Shown here piece by piece: positions 52,601-60,443 of a stretch of 64,000 bases of DNA (positions within the stretch are counted from its first letter, which is position 1; every line of letters starts with the position of its first letter). The DNA is from Vibrio echinoideorum (GTDB taxonomy: Bacteria > Pseudomonadota > Gammaproteobacteria > Enterobacterales > Vibrionaceae). The notes beneath the pieces were generated by a model. The model saw only the letters and a list, made by a program, of their open reading frames with translations. It was not told where the DNA came from and searched no databases. A program made the translations under genes and the position numbers. The DNA lies in contig NZ_AP025484.1 of assembly GCF_024347455.1 (NCBI RefSeq), positions 744,001-808,000 of the forward strand. Direction: 5' to 3'.

Positions 52601-52741
52601 ATGGATATAAAAGACATGAGGATAAATTCGTATTTTCTCGTTCTTCTTATTACATTGCTTCAGTTAACCATCAGATTTTACTTACTTTTTTTGACTGCAT
52701 GTCTCAGTTCGTCTTGCTCCAGTAATTATGTTTTGAATTAA
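52601..52741 (+). CDS. Weak candidate small hydrophobic ORF
   Basis: A 46-codon frame with a hydrophobic core (LVLLITLLQLTI) and Cys-rich end, starting at ATG 52601 or 52616. No convincing ribosome site is visible and no family is recognised, so it may be chance. Confidence 0.15.
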   Translation: MDIKDMRINSYFLVLLITLLQLTIRFYLLFLTACLSSSCSSNYVLN

Positions 52742-52847
52742 GCTCACGTATGCAACTAGGTTTATTTCTATATGTGGAATATCTATCGTTAAGATATGCG
52801 CTCATCAAGTTGGTGAATTTGTAAAACATAATTATAAAAGGTTACAT

Positions 52848-54872
52848 ATGCGTAGTGCACATTTAATAATGCTATTCCCAATAGCGTTTACTTCTCAAGC
52901 TGCTAATGTTGTTGACTATTCGAAGGTTGACTTGTCTAAAGTATTTAATAATACAAAACAAGGGCTTACAGTAGCCAGTGAACCACTGTCTTATCAAGAT
53001 ATAAGCCGAGTAAACACCAATACAACAACACTTTTACGTAAGAAGCAGCTCCATTATGGAATTCCTGTTTATGGACAATCTGTGGTCGTTGATCTTTCTA
53101 AGCAAGGTGTGGCAAAAGCTGTTGATGGCCAAGTGTTAACCGGTATTGAGTCAGATATTGGTTCAACACTGCCCATGATTAATGCTAAACAGGCGGTTGA
53201 TATTGCGAAGTCACAACACAAAGGTATTGCAGCGGCTACTATCCGTGACCCTCACACTGAGCTTGTTATTTGGCTTGATGATCAGCAGTCTGCTCGGCTC
53301 ATCTATAAAATTGATTTCTTACAGACTAACGGGATGGCTCCTTCAAGGCCGATTACGCTTGTGGATGCTAAATCTGGTGAGCTATTGGAACAGTGGGAAG
53401 GCATCGCTTTTCTTGAGGCTGAAGGTCCTGGTGGTAACGAAAAAAGTGGGCGTTATTATTTTGGCTCAAACACACAGTATGGCGGTTTTCAGGTTAACCC
53501 GTATTGCCAAATGGACAGCGAGAACGTCGTTACTCTGAACATGAACAATCAGCAAAGCTCTGGGCAGATACATCAGTTTAGCTGTAGCGATAATAATGGC
53601 GTGAACGTAAACAATTATCGCGCAGTGAATGGTGCGTATGCGCCGATGAATGACGCTCATTATTTTGGCCAACGTGTATTCGACATGTACCAAGATTGGC
53701 TAAATACACGTCCGATTAAACAAAAGCTCACGATGCGTGTTCACTATGGTTCGAATTATGGGAACGCATTTTGGGACGGTCGTCAAATGACATTCGGCGA
53801 TGGTAACCAATCGATGTATCCGCTAGCGACATGGGATGTGATCGCCCATGAAGTAAGCCACGGCTTTACTGAACAAAACTCAGGCTTAGAATATCGTGGA
53901 ATGTCGGGAGGAATGAATGAATCCTTTTCTGATGTGGCAGCAGCAGCATTAAGTGAATATGTGCACGGTAGCTTCAATTGGAAGATGGGCGAACATGTGA
54001 TGAAACATAGTGATGCAATGCGTTACTTCATTCAACCAAGCCAAGATGGTGTGTCTATTGACCACGTCAACCAGTACTACAACGGCATTGATGTTCACCA
54101 TAGTTCAGGCATTTTCAATAAAGCGTTCTACCATTTATCAACAAGCAATAACTGGGGAATTAAGAAAGCTTTTGAGGCCTACGCGACCGCTAACCAACTT
54201 TATTGGACACCTAACTCGGATTTCCAACAAGGTGCTGACGGTGTCTGCAAAGCGGCCCAAGATCTTGGTTATGAAACCTCTGCGGTAAGGATTGCTTTTA
54301 ACGAAGTAGGCATTGATGTAGAACACTGTGGTTCTGGTCAGCCTAATCCACCATTACCATCACCAACTTCAGACGTTGTGGACCTAGAGATCAATATGCC
54401 AACGCCTATCTTGAGTGACGGCGAGGATCAGCAACAGTTCGTTCTCAAAAACACACCAGCCGATGAGGTATGGGTGCAGACTTATAATGGGTACGGTGAA
54501 GTAGACATGTACGTTGCAATCGGTCGACCAGCCACGATGAGTGACTACGATTGTGCGTCAACTAATCAAGGTAACCGAGAATATTGTGGTCTCAATGGTG
54601 TAACGGATGCCGACATTTACGTGATGGCTTCTGGGGCTCAAGGTTCGATGGATGCGTATGTTGCTGTGAGTGCTGACCTAGAAGCTCCTCAACCTGAGCC
54701 ACAACCACAAGGTTTGTGCGATAACCTTCAAGAGTGGAACCCAAATTACTATTACCCCGCAGGCACAGCAATTCAATATTATGGCAATAGATTCTCAGCG
54801 TCTGCGGATAACTGGGGAGCCGACCCGTTCAACAATTATTGGTACTGGGTATTTGAAGGTACTTGTGACTAG
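52848..54872 (+). CDS. Secreted M4 (thermolysin/vibriolysin-type) zinc metalloprotease
   Basis: A 674-residue preproenzyme. It has a signal peptide (MLFPIAFTSQA, cleaved near residue 18) and a propeptide with FTP/PepSY-like parts (about 25-185; INAKQAVDIAKSQHKG, PITLVDAKSGELLEQWEG). The mature catalytic domain follows from about 200. Zinc motif VIAHEVSHGFTEQNSG (HExxH near residue 335) and third ligand Glu in GGMNESFSD are intact, and the active-site His lies in DVHHSSGIFNKAFY. A C-terminal pre-peptidase (PPC) domain at about 505-605 and a final aromatic-rich domain (about 625-674, WNPNYYYPAGTAIQYYGNRF) like CBM5/12 chitin-binding modules complete it. It is secreted, probably by type II secretion, as for HapA/VVP (family knowledge). 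The last domain suggests targeting to chitin or other insoluble substrate. Confidence 0.92.
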   Translation: MRSAHLIMLFPIAFTSQAANVVDYSKVDLSKVFNNTKQGLTVASEPLSYQDISRVNTNTTTLLRKKQLHYGIPVYGQSVVVDLSKQGVAKAVDGQVLTGIESDIGSTLPMINAKQAVDIAKSQHKGIAAATIRDPHTELVIWLDDQQSARLIYKIDFLQTNGMAPSRPITLVDAKSGELLEQWEGIAFLEAEGPGGNEKSGRYYFGSNTQYGGFQVNPYCQMDSENVVTLNMNNQQSSGQIHQFSCSDNNGVNVNNYRAVNGAYAPMNDAHYFGQRVFDMYQDWLNTRPIKQKLTMRVHYGSNYGNAFWDGRQMTFGDGNQSMYPLATWDVIAHEVSHGFTEQNSGLEYRGMSGGMNESFSDVAAAALSEYVHGSFNWKMGEHVMKHSDAMRYFIQPSQDGVSIDHVNQYYNGIDVHHSSGIFNKAFYHLSTSNNWGIKKAFEAYATANQLYWTPNSDFQQGADGVCKAAQDLGYETSAVRIAFNEVGIDVEHCGSGQPNPPLPSPTSDVVDLEINMPTPILSDGEDQQQFVLKNTPADEVWVQTYNGYGEVDMYVAIGRPATMSDYDCASTNQGNREYCGLNGVTDADIYVMASGAQGSMDAYVAVSADLEAPQPEPQPQGLCDNLQEWNPNYYYPAGTAIQYYGNRFSASADNWGADPFNNYWYWVFEGTCD

Positions 54873-54915
54873 TTAAAACGACTTAAAGTGATTCAAGTTA
54901 GCTAAAACCGATGAG

Positions 54916-54944
54916 AAGGGAGCGCAGTCTGTGCTCCCTTTATT
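54916..54944 (+). terminator. Terminator of the M4 protease gene
   Basis: The stem AAGGGAGC / GCTCCCTT with a 9-base loop runs into a T-rich tail 44 bases after the protease stop. Confidence 0.85.
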
Positions 54945-55063
54945 CGTTCAAAGTGAGAAGTGAAGGTGTACGCTTATCTTGTGTTAGCAAACCCAACATT
55001 AGAGTATGTAACTTAGCGTTATTCAGCATTGAATATTCAACATTTAGTAACGACGAGATAAGG

Positions 55064-55450
55064 ATGATTAAATTGGAAATTAACCATTTAGACCATTTGG
55101 TATTAACCGTTCAAGACTTATCCGTGACGGTGGATTTTTATCAAAACGTGTTAGGTATGAAGCCAATCCAATTCGGTGAAGGGCGTTTGGCTTTATCGTT
55201 TGGTAATCAAAAGATTAATCTTCATCAAAGAGGTAATGAGTTCGAGCCAAAGGCTGAGTGCGTGCAAGCTGGCAGTGCCGATCTCTGCTTTATTACCAAG
55301 ACGCCCATGATTGATGTTATTGAGCATATCCAAGTGCAAGGAGTCGTGATAGAAGAGGGACCAGTACCGCGAACAGGTGCAACGGGTAAAATCGTTTCTG
55401 TCTATGTTCGAGACCCTGATGGGAACCTGATTGAAATATCCAATTATTAG
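55064..55450 (+). CDS. VOC-family (glyoxalase/bleomycin-resistance fold) protein
   Basis: A 128-residue single VOC protein from the ATG of MIKLEINHLDHLVLTV. The frame is open further upstream, but the family begins here. Two beta-alpha-beta-beta-beta units are visible: the metal-ligand His in LDHLVLTVQD, then FYQNVLGMKP, KINLHQRG, and the C-terminal VYVRDPDGNLIEI with its Glu ligand. It resembles YwbC/VirT-type lactoylglutathione-lyase-like dioxygenase-fold proteins; the substrate is unknown. The AAGG just before the ATG is too close to be a normal ribosome site, so a TTG nine bases on is an alternative start. Confidence 0.88.
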   Translation: MIKLEINHLDHLVLTVQDLSVTVDFYQNVLGMKPIQFGEGRLALSFGNQKINLHQRGNEFEPKAECVQAGSADLCFITKTPMIDVIEHIQVQGVVIEEGPVPRTGATGKIVSVYVRDPDGNLIEISNY

Positions 55451-55592
55451 ATGTTGGCGAGAGCAAAATACCAGACCGTTTAATAGAAAGTTAATAGCAC
55501 ACCAACTGCCTTTAGAGCCAATAGATGCTGGATGTTGAAAGGCAAATAAACTACAATCGAACAATGTTTTATTAATTCAAACTCTAATCCCT

Positions 55593-56117
55593 ATGCTGAA
55601 AAATTTAATCACATTCATCGTTAGCCTATTTCTTTTGACGGCTTGTTCTACAACGAGCAACAATCAACTTGATGATAAGACATTAAGTAACGAAGACACT
55701 GTATCTAAAAGTGTAGAGGAAGAGACCAATCTAGACATTAGTACAGAAACAAACTCCGGTACTGACGCAAATGCTAAAACGGGTGATGAGCCTTTATATG
55801 AGGCTGGTGGCAACGATGATTCTAATGTGCTCCCAAATTCCAAAGCGAACCTAGAACCAAATACGACTTTAGATATAAATACATCGTCTGGCTCAAATGA
55901 AGATTCGAATACACACGCTAAGACAGAGCTTACATCAACCGAAACCTCTCAAATAACGGCAAAACACGCGGCCGATGAGCACGATAGTGAAAAGGGCATA
56001 GGAAACTATTTCTTGCAAAATAATGAACCAACCAAGAAGGTCATTAAATCGTTAGAGGGTGTGACAGACAGATTGAACATTCTGACCTTCGGGATATTTG
56101 CGACGGGCCATGGATAA
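55593..56117 (+). CDS. Acidic, Ser/Thr/Asn-rich lipoprotein of unknown function
   Basis: A 174-residue protein with a lipoprotein signal (FIVSLFLLTAC, lipobox Cys at residue 18). The mature region to about residue 135 is low-complexity, rich in Asn, Thr, Ser, Asp and Glu, and probably disordered. A short conserved-looking C-terminal part follows (IGNYFLQNNEP...LEGVTDRLNILTFGIF) that may interact with the membrane or a partner. No family is recognised. A terminator follows within 50 bases, so it is transcribed alone. Confidence 0.7.
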   Translation: MLKNLITFIVSLFLLTACSTTSNNQLDDKTLSNEDTVSKSVEEETNLDISTETNSGTDANAKTGDEPLYEAGGNDDSNVLPNSKANLEPNTTLDINTSSGSNEDSNTHAKTELTSTETSQITAKHAADEHDSEKGIGNYFLQNNEPTKKVIKSLEGVTDRLNILTFGIFATGHG

Positions 56118-56499
56118 GCAAGTTGGGGGCGAACTCCAAGCTAAACTTTGTAATGAAGCGATGAAGGCGAGCTAAGTGGTTCGCCTTTTTTATATCGCAG
56201 CCTAATTAACTCATCGTTCTGTTGGCTATTATGTTTGTTGTTCAATATCCACAGCTCTATCTGATTAAGTCAAAACACAGTCAACTAAAGTAGGAATTTT
56301 CTCGTTCTGGAAGGGACTAGTCGTATTTACTGTATTCGACTTGTTATATGCATCAAGGCTTTTAATACTCTTACCCAAAAGTAAGCAATGAAATCTAATC
56401 TTGCTAAGACAATGTCTTATATTCACTTTGGAGCATAGTAATATGTTTGTTGTGAAGTTCGATGTTTAGATTAAGTTATCAATATTCTAGGGAAGAGAT
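56118..56499. other. Intergenic region before the carbonic-anhydrase-like gene
   Basis: It contains a terminator at 56164-56191, then about 300 AT-rich bases without a coding frame. The promoter of the next gene probably lies near 56400-56480, where TATATT- and TAATAT-type elements occur. Confidence 0.45.
56164..56191 (+). terminator. Terminator of the lipoprotein gene
   Basis: The stem AAGGCGAGC / GTTCGCCTT is followed directly by TTTTT, about 47 bases after the lipoprotein stop. Confidence 0.88.
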
Positions 56500-57360
56500 A
56501 TGAAGAACAAGAGTGTGTTTTTAAGCGTTGCGATGGTCATGTTATCGGCTCAAGCAAATGCATCTAGCGCGAATCATGAAGCTGTTTCAGATGGAGTTAT
56601 CGCCGAACAAAGAGCGAACCTTTCTGAAAATACTCAAGGGAAAGGTTTTGGCCCCCAAGCCCCACGAGATTTGGACTCTTTAAAGGGAACTAACGCCCGC
56701 CTGTTTTCGGATGCGCCAGATTCAACAGCAATGAACTTATGTAATATTCACTTTCACAAGAACGCCGAGCATAAAGGGGGTGAGTTTACTCAATACGCTG
56801 GCAATGGTGATGGAAAGGGCTTCCAAAGTGGTTTCAAATACACAGGTAAGCTAAGTGCGGCTGAACTTAATCCATTCGATCAAAAGGTTTGTCCAAGTGA
56901 TCATGGTTCTCTTCACTCGGGAGATACTATTGAGGTGCATTACGTGTATTCAACGGCGCAAGTTGAACCGGGTGAAACATTGGGCGCTTGTTTTAACGAT
57001 GCGATTACCAATCCACAATTGCGTGTTGAAACTCAAGTCTATGTATTAGTTAATGACGACAAAGCTCTCGACTTCGAAGCATTAGCGAAACACTCTAAAG
57101 TCAACGGTTTAAACCAAGCCCCGAACATTCCACAAAATACGGGCTCAGCGATTCAATACGCAGGCTCTACAACGGGCCCTGGCTACAATGAATAAGGTTC
57201 ACCGTTCCAAGTAACATGGAGCGTGAGACCACAAGTAGCGAAAGTAAACATTGCGACGGTTGGCAGTTGGTGTGAAGGCAATGACTTCAACGAAGATCAC
57301 GCACATGGTGTGAGAAACATAGTTGTAAACCCAGAGTTGTTGTCACCAATAGCGAACTAA
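56500..57360 (+). pseudogene. Delta-class carbonic-anhydrase-like secreted protein with an in-frame stop
   Basis: The frame starts MKNKSVFLSVAMVMLSAQANA, here given only as a landmark for its signal peptide (cleavage near residue 22), and is closed by TAA at 57193-57195 after 231 residues. The same frame continues for 54 more codons to TAA at 57358-57360, with conserved-looking sequence (GSPFQVTWSVRP, VGSWCEGNDFNEDHAHGVRN). Motifs include CNIHFHKNAEHK, which could supply the zinc ligands, several Cys, and GETLGACFNDAITNP. This pattern fits the delta carbonic anhydrase family (CA_like) found in marine bacteria and diatoms, so hydration of CO2 in the periplasm is the likely role. The early stop removes the C-terminal strand region and two conserved-looking segments. 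The base change needed is one; a truncated functional form or a sequence error cannot be excluded. Confidence 0.72.
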
Positions 57361-57393
57361 TCTTGTTACGTTGATTTGTAATCAATATTTTTC

Positions 57394-57423
57394 AAAGGCG
57401 AGCCACTAGGTTCGCCTTTTTTA
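57394..57423 (+). terminator. Terminator of the carbonic-anhydrase-like gene
   Basis: The stem AAAGGCGA-GCC / GGT-TCGCCTTT is followed by a T-run, 34 bases past the distal stop. Its position after the distal stop supports the view that the gene originally extended to 57360. Confidence 0.88.
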
Positions 57424-57442
57424 TGTCTTAACGAAAAACGCT

Positions 57443-57513
57443 TAGTTTCAGTTTCAGTTTCAGTTTCAGTTTTAGGCTTAGGTTAGGCTTAGGTTAGGTT
57501 AGGTTAGGTTTAG
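57443..57513. repeat. Short tandem repeats: GTTTCA units followed by TTAGG/TTAGGC units
   Basis: About four consecutive six-base GTTTCA units are followed by TTAGGCTTAGG and then several TTAGG units. The second part resembles telomere-type DNA by chance. The run is non-coding and lies between a terminator and the LysE-type gene. Confidence 0.85.
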
Positions 57514-57650
57514 CGGGGAAATTACGTGTGACACTTATTCAAAACATGAGTTGTGTTAAACGTGCTTAGTCAAAAACGTTCTTTACCCGAATCGAAGCTC
57601 CATGATACGTTCATGATCAATTATGTTGGGTTATAGATAAGGACAGTCCA

Positions 57651-58277
57651 ATGTCATTAGAAGGTGCGATTACATTCTTTATTGCCATGTTTATATTTGG
57701 TATTACTCCAGGGCCTGGCGTGTTTGCCATTTTAGCTCGTGGCATGGTTAACGGTTGGCGAAAGTGCATCACTCTCTCGTTAGGGATGATATGCAGTGAT
57801 CTTATCTATCTTGCGCTTGCCTGTTTTGGTCTCGCGACGATTGCTGAGAACTGGTCGTTTGCTTTTGAGGTAATTCGCTACGTTGGTGCAGCTTATTTGA
57901 TTTACTTAGGCTACAAGATGTTTAAGAGCCTACCGGAAGTGCAAGGCTCAGCTGAGCTCGCTGCCAAACAAAGTCAGAAGTCGGAACTCGCCAGTTTCGC
58001 GCAAGGCTTTTTGATCTCAGCATCAAACCCTAAAGTGATTCTCTTTTATATTTCATTTTTGCCGACGTTCATTGACCTGACTGTTTTGCGCTCACAAGAC
58101 ATCGTCTTGGTTTCTGTTCTGGCGGCTGTTGCGCTGATGTCTGGTTTAATGCTAATTGCAATGGGCGCGGGCAGAATGGCCAGTTTACTTAAAACGCCAC
58201 GCGCACATAAAAGGTTAAATCAAAGTGCAGGTGGAATAATGATTGCTGCTGGCTCATATTTGGCGATAAATCGATAA
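57651..58277 (+). CDS. LysE/RhtB-family amino acid exporter
   Basis: A 208-residue inner membrane protein with six predicted helices. The family signature lies in the first helix (FIFGITPGPGVFAILARG), followed by GWRKCITLSLGMICSDLIYL and YLIYLGYKMFKS, and GFLISASNPKVILFYISFLPTF in the fourth segment (quoted only in part as landmarks). It would export an amino acid or homoserine-lactone-like molecule using the proton gradient; the substrate is unknown. The ATG follows AAGGACAGTCC. It is monocistronic, with its own terminator. Confidence 0.9.
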   Translation: MSLEGAITFFIAMFIFGITPGPGVFAILARGMVNGWRKCITLSLGMICSDLIYLALACFGLATIAENWSFAFEVIRYVGAAYLIYLGYKMFKSLPEVQGSAELAAKQSQKSELASFAQGFLISASNPKVILFYISFLPTFIDLTVLRSQDIVLVSVLAAVALMSGLMLIAMGAGRMASLLKTPRAHKRLNQSAGGIMIAAGSYLAINR

Positions 58278-58310
58278 ACACGACTCTTTAAGCACGACTC
58301 TTTAAACAAG

Positions 58311-58338
58311 AAGGCGAACCGAATGGCTCGCCTTTTTT
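58311..58338 (+). terminator. Terminator of the LysE-type gene
   Basis: The stem AAGGCGA-ACC / GGC-TCGCCTT runs into TTTTTT, 34 bases past the stop. A 13-base direct repeat (CACGACTCTTTAA) occurs twice just before it. Confidence 0.88.
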
Positions 58339-58420
58339 GTTAGAGAGAAATGGACTATGTGCTTGTAAAAACTATTCGTATAAAAAGCTAGCGCTTATAA
58401 ACACGGTTCATTTGCTAAAT

Positions 58421-59026
58421 CTAAGCATCTACAAAAATCACTTCACCGGTAATGAAGCAATCGACAGAACGCTCAAATGCTTTACCCACGAGTTTACTTG
58501 GGACGGGTTCAAAGCCTGGCATCATTTCACCGTAAACATCCCATGCTTCAGCAAGAACCGTTGGGTTGATTACATTGATACGTGTGTTTCTTGGCATTTC
58601 ATAAGCGACACACTTTACGAATGTATCAATTGCGCCGCTGGTGGTTGCGTCTGCAATAGCGAAAGGGATTGGTTTAACGTTCAATATGCCACTAATCAGC
58701 GTAAATGAACCACCGTCAGCGATGTAATTTTGGCCGATACGAACAAGGTTAATTTGTCCCATCATTTTGCTCATTACCGTAGTCATCCACTGTTCTTCAG
58801 TCATATCTGCAAAGGTATTGTATTCGCAAAGGCCGACGGTGTTCACAACAGCATCAAAGTGTCCCACTTTCTTGTAAAGCGCCTCAATTGATTGTGGGTC
58901 AGTGATGTCAACAATATGGTCTACATCGCCAGAGCGACCCGCAGTGATAACGTTATGATTCCCTAAGCCCATTAATGCTGCTTGACCCATCTTGCCACGT
59001 GCGCCAATTAGAATGATTGTTTTCAT
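58421..59026 (-). CDS. Short-chain dehydrogenase-like protein lacking the catalytic Tyr-Lys pair
   Basis: A 201-residue Rossmann-fold protein from the ATG at 59026, which has GGAG at proper spacing; an upstream frame extension has no such site. The nucleotide loop is IGARGKMG near the start, followed by VDITDPQS, VVNTVGLCEY in place of NNAG, and SGILNVKP. The usual YxxxK is replaced: the Tyr position reads Asp and the Lys position Ser (PFAIADATTSGA). The Ser of the triad may remain in LISG. So it may bind NAD(P) without normal dehydrogenase chemistry. It is divergent from a LysR gene 153 bases away, its likely regulator. Confidence 0.82.
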   Translation of the reverse strand: MKTIILIGARGKMGQAALMGLGNHNVITAGRSGDVDHIVDITDPQSIEALYKKVGHFDAVVNTVGLCEYNTFADMTEEQWMTTVMSKMMGQINLVRIGQNYIADGGSFTLISGILNVKPIPFAIADATTSGAIDTFVKCVAYEMPRNTRINVINPTVLAEAWDVYGEMMPGFEPVPSKLVGKAFERSVDCFITGEVIFVDA

Positions 59027-59179
59027 GTTGTTCTCCGATCTGTATATGTTTCGTTTCGATGGAAGAACTTTAACCAAATAGCCAAACAAGTAGAAACAAA
59101 CCTTAGTTGTGAGTGTTACTGGTTTTACTTGTTGAGTGTTACACTGACATGGAATCCAACTTCACCGAAGCGAGTGCGT

Positions 59180-60064
59180 GTGAGCAAACTAGACCGATTA
59201 GACATAAAGCAACTTAGAGTTTTCCAAGCTTTAATCCGTGAAGAGAACGCGTCTAAAGCTGCGAATCAATTGGGGCTGACCCAGCAAGCGGTTAGTGAGC
59301 ATTTGAAGAAGCTGCGAGAAGTGTTCGACGATAGGCTGTTTGTGAGAAAAACCAACGGCTTTGTTCCGACCACTTTCGCACAAGAGTTATCTGTTGGTGT
59401 TGATCGTTTACTGATCGATTTCAATTTGTTGTTATCTAGAACAAATTTCGTACCAGAGAAAGCTAAAGGGACGTTTGTGATTGCGGCGACGGATTATGCC
59501 CAGCAGATCATCTTACCAAGCTTAATTTCAAAGCTAAGGGCACAAGCACCAGAGTTAAAGCTGATTGTGCGTGACTTCGAAATCGACAACCTGCACGAGC
59601 TAATGGAAAGCGGCAAGGTTAACTTAGCGATCGCGTTTCCGGACTACATTCCAAGCAGCTACAAAGTAATCACGCTGTTTGAAGAGCACCATGTGTGTGT
59701 TGCATCACCTCATTCTTCAATAGCACAGATCACGCCTTCATTAGAGGAGGTGGCGACCTATCCAACCATTATTGCTTCACCATCGCGTCCAAACTTCAAA
59801 GGGTCGATTGATGAATGGTTCGGTCAGTTTGGGTTAAAGCGTAACGTGGTGGTATCTGCACCGTGTTTCTCTATCGTACCTATGTATTTAAACACCACAG
59901 ACTCTATTGCTTTCTTACCATCAAGGGCAATCGAAGGGCTGAACTTGGTGACTATTCCAATGGAACAATCACCCGAGAGTTTTGATGTGATAGCCGCATG
60001 GCACCCAAGGTATAACGATGATCCGCTACAAAAATGGGTGACGTCTTTGTTAGAAGTCGATTAA
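59180..60064 (+). CDS. LysR-family regulator, divergent from the SDR gene
   Basis: About 294 residues from the GTG of MSKLDRLDIKQLRVFQ, preceded by GAAGCGAG; a TTG at 59129 would add 17 residues but has no ribosome site. The N-terminal helix-turn-helix (EENASKAANQLGLTQQAVSE) is followed by HLKKLREVFDDRLFVRKTNG, then a substrate-binding-like domain from about residue 90. The pattern is close to the NodD/LinR-like branch, with TDYAQQIILPSLISKLRAQAP as a landmark of which only the family pattern matters. It probably controls the divergent short-chain dehydrogenase-like gene. Confidence 0.9.
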   Translation: MSKLDRLDIKQLRVFQALIREENASKAANQLGLTQQAVSEHLKKLREVFDDRLFVRKTNGFVPTTFAQELSVGVDRLLIDFNLLLSRTNFVPEKAKGTFVIAATDYAQQIILPSLISKLRAQAPELKLIVRDFEIDNLHELMESGKVNLAIAFPDYIPSSYKVITLFEEHHVCVASPHSSIAQITPSLEEVATYPTIIASPSRPNFKGSIDEWFGQFGLKRNVVVSAPCFSIVPMYLNTTDSIAFLPSRAIEGLNLVTIPMEQSPESFDVIAAWHPRYNDDPLQKWVTSLLEVD

Positions 60065-60443
60065 TGGGAAGAGTGTTTTTGTATCGCAGCGAACCAAAGA
60101 AGGCTCTTGTTGGGCTGTCTATGTGATTAGATTTGATATTTCGACTTGAACCGACGCTACTTTAATTGGTGTTCTTGCACTTATTTGTTCATCGACATTT
60201 TTTTCTTCTAACCTGAACTCCAACTACTTGATTTCCAGTTAATTGACCTTTATTGAATGATTTTACGTGTTGCATAAATGTGACCAATATATGTTTTTTT
60301 ATATTCTTCAGCTAAAGTTATCGGGCTTTTTACAGATAAAGGAATAGAGGCGAGCTCTAACACGAGATAAAACGTGCGAGCTTTGGTTTCGCTTTTTGAA
60401 ACCTTTAGAGAACTTTTAACAAACTTGCGTCGAGACAACCTAA
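60065..60443. other. Intergenic region with a structured stretch before the chemoreceptor gene
   Basis: No coding frame was accepted. Near the gene two hairpins stand in series: AGCTC-TAA-CACG / CGTG-C-GAGCT (60353-60382) and GGTTTC / GAAACC (60385-60402). CTCTAA (60355-60360) could instead pair with TTAGAG (60405-60410). The start codon of the chemoreceptor has no good ribosome site. Confidence 0.45.

Larger units (their letters stand above)
52387..52847. other. Long intergenic region with a mini-ORF and hairpin, upstream of the M4 protease
   Basis: This 461-base region contains an arginine-ending mini-ORF (52497-52550), a 10-base inverted repeat (52549-52587), and a weak hydrophobic 46-codon frame (52601-52741). 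Beyond these I see only AT-rich sequence, which should carry the protease promoter. Confidence 0.5.
57361..57650. other. Intergenic region with terminator and short tandem repeats
   Basis: After the terminator at 57394-57423 there is a run of GTTTCA units and then TTAGG/TTAGGC units (57440-57513). About 130 bases before the LysE-type gene should hold its promoter. No coding frame was seen. Confidence 0.6.

Noticed and set aside
57470..57513. True telomere or linear replicon end
   Set aside because: The run is short, internal and non-coding, with normal genes on both sides. Chance slippage is enough to explain it.
58337..58708. A 123-codon plus-strand frame opposite the SDR gene
   Set aside because: It is antisense to the SDR gene, which has a good start and Rossmann motif.
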